Positions 31,685 to 38,088 of a stretch of 64,000 bases of DNA are shown piece by piece; positions within the stretch are counted from its first letter, which is position 1; every line of letters starts with the position of its first letter. Source of the stretch: CAZMZF01 sp964570765 (GTDB lineage: Bacteria; Zixibacteria; MSB-5A5; RBG-16-43-9); assembly GCA_964570765.1 (NCBI GenBank), contig CAZMZF010000011.1, positions 18,728 through 82,727 on the forward strand, in the 5' to 3' direction. The notes below the pieces were generated by a model. It did not search any database, was not told the DNA's origin, and worked only from the letters and a program-made list of their open reading frames with translations. A program made the position numbers and the translations under genes.

Positions 31685-32392
31685 ATGGAGCCCAAACAAG
31701 AAATATACCCCAACTCTCCTCTTGTGGAGGTAGTATTTGAAATTCGCTTCTCTGGGGAACCAATGATTGAATGCCGAAGACATGAACTTTATGCTAGTGT
31801 CAGAAATAACTACCCAAAGGTTCTTGTCCCTCAAGTTCAAGCAGAAGGTTTCCCCGCTTTGGCACCGTATCGATTCGAAAGATCTGATGGTGCTGCCGGT
31901 ATAATGCTTGCTATAGATAAATTTAGTTACTATGCCCGTAAATATCCTGGATACATTGAATTTAAAAGAGAATTCTTAGAACTGGCATCAATATTTAACA
32001 TCCTATTTCCTTTAGAAAAATTGAAACGAGTGGGGTGGCGATATGTCAATGTTATCCCTTTTACCAGAGAAAGTGGAAGTATTCCATTAAAGAGATTTCT
32101 CAATTTTGGTCTATATTTGGGAAAAGAGACTTCAGACAAATACGAAAACCTCAGTGTCACGCTAATATCAAAAACAAATGATTGTTCAATTACTACCAGA
32201 CTTGAATCTATGATATCATCTGATACTAGCCGGGAAGCTTTATTACTTGATTTCGATTGTGCTAAAGAAAAAGAGCTTTCGTTTTCCAAAACAGAAACGT
32301 ACATAGAGGAGACCCATCAAGTGGCCAGAAATTTGTTTGAAGAGCTAATCACTGATAATTATAGAAAATATCTCAGAGATGAGGTAATATGA
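31685..32392 (+). CDS. TIGR04255 family protein
   Basis: The product begins MEPKQEIYPNSPLVEVVFEI, the typical opening of TIGR04255 proteins, with later FERSDGAAGIMLAIDKFSYY, GWRYVNVIPF and a C-terminal helix region (THQVARNLFEELITD). The family is widespread but sporadic and of unknown function. I take the ATG at 31685; an in-frame TTG at 31658 would add nine residues. It overlaps the next gene by 4 bases and heads a three-gene unit. Codon choice is more AT-rich and less regular than in neighbouring housekeeping genes, suggesting horizontal arrival. Confidence 0.82.
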   Translation: MEPKQEIYPNSPLVEVVFEIRFSGEPMIECRRHELYASVRNNYPKVLVPQVQAEGFPALAPYRFERSDGAAGIMLAIDKFSYYARKYPGYIEFKREFLELASIFNILFPLEKLKRVGWRYVNVIPFTRESGSIPLKRFLNFGLYLGKETSDKYENLSVTLISKTNDCSITTRLESMISSDTSREALLLDFDCAKEKELSFSKTETYIEETHQVARNLFEELITDNYRKYLRDEVI

Positions 32393-32817
32393 ATACTTCA
32401 ACTATAAATGAAAGCTATGAAGAGATAAAAAGAAGACAAAAATATTTTCCAGAATATTTGGATATGAAGAGTTCCCTTATTGGAAAAGACATTGGTGTCT
32501 CTTTGGAGGAACGTTTCAGACGAGATCAAGAAATTTTTAAAGACGCCCCTCTATGGGCTGTGCACACCGAAGTAAAAAAATTTAGAACATCAAAACCCAT
32601 AAAGGTCCACATCTTCAAAGATGCTGACTTCTTTTTCGCAGAAAACGAAACCTTAATGGTTTATGGAAGTGGGGAATCTATCAGCGAAGCAGTTGAAGAC
32701 CTAGGATTACACATCATCCACTTCTGGGAGTACTACAATAATTTATCTTGGGATCGTGTTATTGGAGAGGCAGAAAGACTTAAACATCTCTATGAGAATC
32801 TATTGATTGAAGAATAA
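32389..32817 (+). CDS. Small protein, possible HicB-like partner
   Basis: A 142-residue protein with no family I can name with confidence. The C-terminal half (KVHIFKDADFFFAENETLMV, then GSGESISEAVEDLGLHIIHF) resembles the partial-RNase-H-like beta-beta-alpha pattern of HicB-type antitoxins. The N-terminal third is helical and charged. The start overlaps the stop of the TIGR04255 gene by 4 bases (ATGA) and the next gene follows 2 bases after its stop, so the three genes are tightly coupled. An antitoxin-like role is inference from fold pattern and position. Confidence 0.6.
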   Translation: MNTSTINESYEEIKRRQKYFPEYLDMKSSLIGKDIGVSLEERFRRDQEIFKDAPLWAVHTEVKKFRTSKPIKVHIFKDADFFFAENETLMVYGSGESISEAVEDLGLHIIHFWEYYNNLSWDRVIGEAERLKHLYENLLIEE

Positions 32818-32819
32818 TA

Positions 32820-33110
32820 ATGCAAATCGATAGAGACATTATCGAGTCCTCGCTGTCAAAGAAAGGATTTGTTCGAGAGGACTCACATCATAGATATTTT
32901 TATCATGAGTATGAAGGTAAGAGAACTGGGCTTTACACTTACACATCTCACGGTAGTAAACACAAAACTTACCCTGAAGCTCTACTTAAACAAATGAAGA
33001 AACAGCTTCGTTTAGACCGATTAAAACAAGTAGAGGAACTTTTTCTATGCCCGATAAATGGTGAGGGCTACAATCAAATTCTAAAGGAAAAGGGCTTCTT
33101 AACCGAATAG
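32820..33110 (+). CDS. HicA-like small protein
   Basis: A 96-residue protein: an N-terminal helix and KKGFVREDSHHRYFYHEYEG, then TYTSHGSKHKTYPEALLKQM, leading to KKQLRLDRLKQVEELFLC and GEGYNQILKEKGF. The small double-stranded-RNA-binding-like layout with S-H-G-S-K and LLKQMKKQL resembles HicA/YcfA toxins; the catalytic-type His would be H in SHGSK. The assignment is tentative. It is the last gene of the cassette and is followed by convergent ABC transporter genes. Confidence 0.6.
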   Translation: MQIDRDIIESSLSKKGFVREDSHHRYFYHEYEGKRTGLYTYTSHGSKHKTYPEALLKQMKKQLRLDRLKQVEELFLCPINGEGYNQILKEKGFLTE

Positions 33111-33199
33111 TGTCAAACAAAAACTTGGAAGTCTATAACCTTGCCTATTCCTCTTTTCTCCCTAACATTCTAAAGTCGAAAGATACATTAAAAAATCTA

Positions 33200-34057
33200 C
33201 TAATAATTAATCACCTGGTCGATCTTCCCCTTTTTCCGGGCAACATATTCGATCGATTTGTAGATATAATCGGAGAACAGGGCTAATAGAACTGTTGTTC
33301 CAAGCATAATCAGAAGGAGCTGGAAATCAGAATATTTAGCCAGTGTATTGCTTAAGCTTTTACCCAGAATAGATCTTCTCAGAAGCTCTAACCAGTAAGT
33401 TAAAGGTAAAGCCTTGGAGATATATTGTAGCCAATTAGGTAACAAGTCAATCTGGAAGATCGCTCCACAGGCTAAATAGAATATCCCTCCTAAGCCCTCG
33501 GTCAAAGCAAAACTGTGATGAGCAGTTAGCATAGTTATCCCGGCTAAGAGGATTCCAAGACAGGTTATCACAAATAGTCCTACTATAAAGGTGATAAAGA
33601 ATAGTGGATAATTTACCTTTAACAAATCGATAGGTATCTTCAAGACAATCATACCGAAGGCTAAAGTGATTATAATCGCAATGGTAGTGGTAATAAGTTT
33701 GGCTATCCCTCTGCCAAAAAGATAATAATACATCCTGATCGGGGCGATATAGATGTATCTCAACATCTCATAATGCTCCCGGTCTTCGTGAATCACCCAG
33801 GAGATACCGAATAAAACGTTATAGACATACATAAAGAATGTATTCCCCAGAAATATGTAGGCGAAAAGGTCAAATGAGGTCTTCCCCCGGGTAACCACTA
33901 AATACATAAAGACCAGAATCAAAGATGAGGCAATAGGACGGATTATAGAATAGATTGCAAACAAAAATGGGTCTGCCCAATTTGCCTCCATTGCCCACCC
34001 TAATTTGCCAGCTAATCGGGTGGTTCTTAAATTATCTTTTAATTTCTGCACGAACAT
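33200..34057 (-). CDS. ABC-2 type transporter permease (second permease of the exporter operon)
   Basis: A 285-residue protein with six membrane segments in the ABC2_membrane pattern (VFMYLVVTRGKTSFDLFAYI, ISWVIHEDREHYEMLRYIYI, PIRMYYYLFGRG, SKALPLTYWLELLRRSIL). The E-D-R-E-H-Y-E-M elbow and the PLTYWLELLRR stretch are family-like. It shares an operon with an ATPase, another permease and a methyltransferase, so the exporter is probably a heterodimer of permeases. Cargo is unknown. Confidence 0.87.
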   Translation of the reverse strand: MFVQKLKDNLRTTRLAGKLGWAMEANWADPFLFAIYSIIRPIASSLILVFMYLVVTRGKTSFDLFAYIFLGNTFFMYVYNVLFGISWVIHEDREHYEMLRYIYIAPIRMYYYLFGRGIAKLITTTIAIIITLAFGMIVLKIPIDLLKVNYPLFFITFIVGLFVITCLGILLAGITMLTAHHSFALTEGLGGIFYLACGAIFQIDLLPNWLQYISKALPLTYWLELLRRSILGKSLSNTLAKYSDFQLLLIMLGTTVLLALFSDYIYKSIEYVARKKGKIDQVINY

Positions 34058-34085
34058 AAAATTACCTTTTTCTTATCCTAAATTT

Positions 34086-34198
34086 GTAGTGGAAGGCTTT
34101 AGCCTTCCATTTATTTTATGGAGGTCTAATCCGCCTTCGGCGGACCGCTACATTTAAAGCGACCCTGATCCCGCCGATGGCGGGGCAATCTGGGTTGC
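34086..34198. repeat. Palindromic repeats between methyltransferase and permease genes
   Basis: GTGGAAGGCTTTAGCCTTCCA (about 34088-34107), TCCGCCTTCGGCGGA (34129-34144) and AAAGCGACCCTGAT...TGGGTTGCGCTACG (about 34155-34204). The last is related to the outer arms of the CCTACGGTGGCTACG family. Confidence 0.7.
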
Positions 34199-34199
34199 G

Positions 34200-34985
34200 C
34201 TACGATAATACTTTCTTCGCCACAAAAATCATAAATGGGCTTTTTGCCTCAAAAGAAGATTTGTCATAGTCACCAAATAGCTTCTCTTTTTCAAATCCAT
34301 TGGAAATAAGCATCCTCTCAAACTCAGCCGGGAAAAAATACCTCATCTTCAAGTCTATAGTCTTGCGAAAAAACCTGCCATCTGGTTTGTTGGTTTCCAC
34401 AAAGAGTCTGACCTTCAAAATCTGCTTGGGTTTATCATAAAATTGATTGGAGTAAATTTGAGTTAAGTCCTCTTTTTCCGGATAGCCCTCTAAAATATCT
34501 CCTTCACTTCTTAACACCCCTTCTGCCCTGGTCAGGTCTGGATGAAACACACTGATCATTAACCTCCCCTGAGAAGTAAGGTGTTTATGAACTGAGCGAA
34601 GACAGTTATTCTGTTCCTCAATTGAAAGAAGGACCTGAAAAGAGTTAAAAGGGATAAAGATTAAATTAAACTCCTTTTTCAGATGAAAATTTCTCATATC
34701 GCCCTGAAGCAGAGTCACTCTTTTTTTGATCTCTTCTGATTCTTTGTTCAATTTCTCCCTGGCTTTATCTAACATTTTCTCTGATATATCTAAACCAGTA
34801 ATCTCTATCCCTTCTTTAGCTAAAGGAAAAAGAATCCTACCAGTTCCACAGCATAGTTCTAAAACTGGAGAACCATATCTTTTAGCGTATTCTAACCATA
34901 GAGGAATATCTGAGACAAAGCTCTGATTCCACTTATCATAAAAATCAGCATAGAGATCGAATTCATTTTTCATAGATTCTGCCAT
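34200..34985 (-). CDS. Class I SAM-dependent methyltransferase
   Basis: A 261-residue methyltransferase: LYADFYDKWNQ at the start, motif I SPVLELCCGTGRILFPLA, ITGLDISEKMLDKAREKL, VTLLQGDMRNFHL, FNLIFIPFNSFQVL and a C-terminal RYFFPAEFERMLISNGFE. This layout is that of small-molecule (Methyltransf_25/11) enzymes. It lies between the two permease genes of an ABC exporter, on the same strand, which suggests a role in modifying or detoxifying the cargo, or in resistance. The substrate is unknown. Confidence 0.87.
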   Translation of the reverse strand: MAESMKNEFDLYADFYDKWNQSFVSDIPLWLEYAKRYGSPVLELCCGTGRILFPLAKEGIEITGLDISEKMLDKAREKLNKESEEIKKRVTLLQGDMRNFHLKKEFNLIFIPFNSFQVLLSIEEQNNCLRSVHKHLTSQGRLMISVFHPDLTRAEGVLRSEGDILEGYPEKEDLTQIYSNQFYDKPKQILKVRLFVETNKPDGRFFRKTIDLKMRYFFPAEFERMLISNGFEKEKLFGDYDKSSFEAKSPFMIFVAKKVLS

Positions 34986-34997
34986 CCAGAATTAACC

Positions 34998-35025
34998 GTA
35001 GAGACGCATTGCAATGCGTCTCTAC
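34998..35025. repeat. REP-like palindrome
   Basis: GTAGAGACGCATTG and its complement form a perfect 28-base palindrome between the permease and methyltransferase genes, with CTAC at its right end. Confidence 0.8.
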
Positions 35026-35027
35026 CC

Positions 35028-35846
35028 TTATTGCCATCTCAGTGTTAATCTCCCTTCTTTCTTACCCATATTCTCCATATACTTTAAAGCATAATGGGAA
35101 GCAATAAGGAAAAGTATCGAAAGTATTACCAAAGCTCCAATCTCTAAATTGACATTCAAAAATCCAAACTCTTTCCCTCCTTTGAAAGCTAACTGCCTCA
35201 TTCCATCTAAACCCAGGGTCAAAGGGATAAAAGATGCAACCAGTCCGATGGTAAGCCCTAAGCTTTTTATGGGGAAATAGAAGCCGGATAAAAGATAAAT
35301 CGGCTCCTGAAAAAGATTGGTGGTATGCCAGGCTTCCCTGCCAAAAAGCATAAATAAAGATGAGAACATCATACCTAAGCCGTAAAGGGATACCTGAGTC
35401 AGAAAGAATATCAAAGCTAATTTACCCCAGCTAATCAAAGCGAAATTTACTTTAAAGATTAAACTTCCTATCACAAAGACGAAGATCGCTCTGGTGCTTG
35501 CCAGATAAAACCCACCCGTTGCCATTCCTAAAAGGATTGCCATTCGAGATATGGGTGCGACTAAATAAAGCTCTAAATTCCCCATCTCCTTTTCCCAGTA
35601 GAACTGAGCGGCCATAGACCATAGAACGTTCATCCAGTAAGCGGTCATTGCCCCACCCAATACTACAAAACCGGTGAACTCCTCAGGTGCTTTTAAAGCT
35701 TTATAGACATAGACAAAAGCGGCTGTTGAAAGTAAAGGCAAAAGCGCCTCTGAGATAAGCCAGCTCGGTTCACGGTGAGCCCCAACCAATCTCACATAAC
35801 TTCTGCCAAAGATAGCTTTTAAGTTAGTTTTCAGCTCTGTTTTCAT
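35028..35846 (-). CDS. ABC-2 type transporter permease (first permease of the exporter operon)
   Basis: A permease with about six membrane helices (ALLPLLSTAAFVYVYKAL, AAQFYWEKEMGNLELYLVAP, LSGFYFPIKSLGLTIG). The E-K-E-M-G-N-L-E-L-Y elbow is typical of ABC-2 permeases. I take the ATG at 35846 (MKTELKTNLKAIFG); an upstream start at 35882 would add 12 residues and lengthen the overlap with the ATPase gene. Overlap of about 20 bases with the ATPase gene shows coupling. Confidence 0.87.
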   Translation of the reverse strand: MKTELKTNLKAIFGRSYVRLVGAHREPSWLISEALLPLLSTAAFVYVYKALKAPEEFTGFVVLGGAMTAYWMNVLWSMAAQFYWEKEMGNLELYLVAPISRMAILLGMATGGFYLASTRAIFVFVIGSLIFKVNFALISWGKLALIFFLTQVSLYGLGMMFSSLFMLFGREAWHTTNLFQEPIYLLSGFYFPIKSLGLTIGLVASFIPLTLGLDGMRQLAFKGGKEFGFLNVNLEIGALVILSILFLIASHYALKYMENMGKKEGRLTLRWQ

Positions 35847-36843
35847 TTTCCAATCCTTTACCACATAGGGAAACAAAGACATCTTCTAAGGTTGGCTCAG
35901 TTTTGGATAGACTCAATATCTCTGAGCCATTATTACTTATCGCCTCAGTTACCCCGGAGATATAAGAATCGTTCTCCAGGATGAATTTTAAATCGGTTCT
36001 GCCAATGTGGGGTTTATGCTCAAAGGCAAACTTTATCACCCCGGGTATATTTATGAATCTATCTAAATTCTCTAACATCAAATTCACCTCGATATGGAAA
36101 ACTGCATCCTGCTTTAAGGATTTCTTAAGATTAAAAGGTGAATCACAGGCCAGGACTTTTCCATTGTCGATTATAGCTACCCGGTCGCAAAGCTCATCTG
36201 CCTCTGCCATATAATGAGTGGTGAGTAACACGGTTTTTTCCTGATTCTCCTTCACCCAGGATTTTATATATTTTCTTACCTCCCGGGAGATCTGCACATC
36301 TAATCCCAGGGTTGGCTCATCTAAGAATAATATTTGTGGATCGCAGACAAAACCACGGATGATATTCATCTTCTGTCTCATCCCGGTGGAAAGCTTGGAG
36401 ATTTTGAGCCGGGCATACTCCTCCATACCCAAGAATTTCAATAGTTCATCGATTCTCTGTAAGGCTAATTTAGTGTTCATACCATACAATTGAGAGAAAA
36501 GCCATAAATTTTCCCTTACAGTTAAGATACCATATCCGGAATGTTCCCCGCCTGAGACCATATTTATCTTTTTCCTCACCTTTTCTGGATATTTTGCCAC
36601 ATCGATATTATCCACTAAGGCGATTCCAGAGGTAGGCAGAAGAAGAGTCGATAATATCTTTATTAAAGTGGTCTTGCCAGCCCCGTTTGGACCTAAAACT
36701 CCAAAAAGCTCACCCGGGTTTATGGTCAGGGTAACCTTATCCAATGCCATTATCAGGTTAGTCTGTTTGGAATTGGAATTGTTTTTCTTTTTACCCTTTT
36801 TAAAAGTCCGGGTCAAATCCAAAGTTTCTACGGCGTAACTCAT
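35824..36843 (-). CDS. ABC transporter ATP-binding protein (DrrA-like)
   Basis: A 339-residue ATPase: Walker A GPNGAGKTTLIK, Q/S-loop VSGGEHSGYGILTVREN, signature LSTGMRQKMN, Walker B ILFLDEPTLGLD, switch LLTTHYMAEADEL, and a ~100-residue C-terminal extension (HIEVNLMLENL ... EPTLEDVFVSLCGKG) as in DrrA/antibiotic-export ATPases. It is the first structural gene after the leader region with its MRLR mini-ORF and terminator. A linker of Lys and Asn (KKGKKKNNSNSKQ) is inserted near the N-terminus. Confidence 0.92.
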   Translation of the reverse strand: MSYAVETLDLTRTFKKGKKKNNSNSKQTNLIMALDKVTLTINPGELFGVLGPNGAGKTTLIKILSTLLLPTSGIALVDNIDVAKYPEKVRKKINMVSGGEHSGYGILTVRENLWLFSQLYGMNTKLALQRIDELLKFLGMEEYARLKISKLSTGMRQKMNIIRGFVCDPQILFLDEPTLGLDVQISREVRKYIKSWVKENQEKTVLLTTHYMAEADELCDRVAIIDNGKVLACDSPFNLKKSLKQDAVFHIEVNLMLENLDRFINIPGVIKFAFEHKPHIGRTDLKFILENDSYISGVTEAISNNGSEILSLSKTEPTLEDVFVSLCGKGLENENRAEN

Positions 36844-36876
36844 ATTTTAAATCCTTTATAGTTATTTTCATAAATT

Positions 36877-36910
36877 AAAAAACCGTGACCTACTCTGGAT
36901 AAGTCACGGT
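36877..36910 (-). terminator. Strong terminator in the leader of the ABC exporter operon
   Basis: Read on the minus strand, ACCGTGAC (36910-36903), a 13-base loop and GTCACGGT (36889-36882) form a perfect 8-bp stem, extendable by A-T pairs, followed by six T residues (36882-36877). It lies between the leader ORF and the ATPase gene, so operon expression requires readthrough. The T-rich other flank could also end plus-strand transcripts. Confidence 0.85.
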
Positions 36911-36936
36911 TTTAATAAACCTTATTTTTCCTTATC

Positions 36937-37011
36937 TCATTTCAGCCTTTTACCCTTTGAAGCGGGCAGAGTTATCCCTGTGCAAAAATCTTTATTAATT
37001 CTAAGTCTCAC
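36937..37011 (-). CDS. Leader peptide, 24 codons, beginning M-R-L-R
   Basis: A GTG at 37011 is preceded by GGAGG (37024-37020) with an 8-base spacer. The frame reads (M)RLRINKDFCTGITLPASK then GKRLK and stops with TGA (36939-36937). It lies about 30 bases after the predicted transcription start and 26 bases before a strong terminator, all upstream of an ABC exporter operon. The MRLR start is the same as the macrolide-dependent arrest motif R-L-R of the ErmD leader (established for that leader). Translation here is predicted from the ribosome site only. An attenuation role is inference. Confidence 0.6.
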   Translation of the reverse strand: MRLRINKDFCTGITLPASKGKRLK

Positions 37012-37048
37012 TCCATTCACCTCCGAACAAAAGACTACAATTTTTATA

Positions 37049-37076
37049 ATTATACGTTGATATTTTATTTTGTCAA
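37049..37076 (-). promoter_or_regulatory. Consensus sigma-70 promoter of the ABC exporter operon
   Basis: On the minus strand: TTGACA (37076-37071), 16-base spacer, TATAAT (37054-37049). Both hexamers are perfect. Initiation near 37042 would give a ~200-base leader before the ATPase ATG at 36843. Confidence 0.85.
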
Positions 37077-37253
37077 GGAAAATTTTTGAATTTTATCATA
37101 CTTTAAAGATAGATTTTATCTCTAATTGATCCATTCTGGATAATAATTTTATGAATAGGCTAACCTAAAAAGAAATCTTTTTATAAAATTAATAAATAAT
37201 CGTTCAAAACCGTATTATTTTAAAACCTTTTTTAACCACTAAGGAGGTGATAT

Positions 37254-37853
37254 ATGAAGAAGGTTAGTTTAGTAATGAGCTTGACTTCCCTTTTCATCCT
37301 TCTGGTTTTCACCTGGTCCTTTGCCCAGATGGAGATGGGTAAGGGTTGTTCTCATGAGATGAAGATGATGGGTGAGGAAAAGATGATGTCCCCGGAGAAA
37401 TACGGACAGCATCAGGAAGGGATGATGTCTCAAATGGGATGCTCTAAAAAGGGTATGGAGATGGGGATGGGGATGAAGATGTGCGGGATGATGGGTGAGG
37501 GAGAGGAGATGGGATGTTGTAAAATGGAGTTTTTCCTCTGCTGTAAAGATGAATTAGGTCTCACTGATAAACAGATCGAAAGCTTAAAATCCATGAAAAT
37601 GGACTTTATGAAGACGAAAATCAAGATGGGAGCCGATCTGCAGATAGCCCAGTTGGAGCTAAAAGCCCTTATGGGTGATGACAAAGCCAGCTTGAAAGAT
37701 ATAGAGGCTAAATTAAGGGCAGTGGAAAAGATGAAAACAGATATGAAGATTACCCATCTGAAAGCTTTCAGAGATGCCAAAGCGCTTTTGACTCCGGAGC
37801 AGAAGGAAAAGATGATGAAGTGTGATAAAATGAAATCAGAAGAAGAAAAATAA
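37254..37853 (+). CDS. Methionine- and cysteine-rich periplasmic protein, CpxP/Spy-like helical domain
   Basis: A 199-residue protein with a signal peptide (VMSLTSLFILLVFTWSFAQ, cut near residue 24). Next comes a Met/Gly/Cys-rich segment (EMGKGCSHEMKMMGEEKMM; GMEMGMGMKMCGMMGEGEEM; residues ~27-90), then a helical domain (DELGLTDKQIESLKSMKMDF ... AKALLTPEQKEKMMK) with the two LTxxQ-like motifs of Spy/CpxP/ZraP proteins. The Met/Cys/His segment suggests copper or silver binding, so a periplasmic metal sensor or chaperone is likely (inference). An AAGGAGGTG ribosome site (37240-37248) precedes the ATG. Confidence 0.8.
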   Translation: MKKVSLVMSLTSLFILLVFTWSFAQMEMGKGCSHEMKMMGEEKMMSPEKYGQHQEGMMSQMGCSKKGMEMGMGMKMCGMMGEGEEMGCCKMEFFLCCKDELGLTDKQIESLKSMKMDFMKTKIKMGADLQIAQLELKALMGDDKASLKDIEAKLRAVEKMKTDMKITHLKAFRDAKALLTPEQKEKMMKCDKMKSEEEK

Positions 37854-37893
37854 AGAATTCCTTTTGTCATAGAGAGGCGCGGTAGTTTTAAAA

Positions 37894-37925
37894 AATCGGT
37901 CAGGTTTCACCTGGCCGATTTTTTT
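37894..37925 (+). terminator. Intrinsic terminator after the Met-rich protein gene
   Basis: AATCGGTCAGG (37894-37904), loop TTTCA, CCTGGCCGATT (37910-37920), then T residues to 37925. One G-T pair in an 11-bp stem. Confidence 0.88.
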
Positions 37926-38088
37926 GTGCAACCAGGAAGGAAATCTCACAATTCGATTAACGTATCTGTCCCCGCAAATTCCTCTCAAAAGAGATTGACT
38001 TTTAAAATGAAATTGGATAAGCTATATTAGGTTTAATTGACTTAAGAGACAAGTTTCATTTTTACCACCCTGTAGGGAGCAGACTTAT

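Noticed and set aside
37430..37870. 146-residue antisense frame to the Met-rich gene
   Set aside because: Shadow produced by ATG-rich codons on the other strand; the plus-strand product has a signal peptide, ribosome site and terminator.
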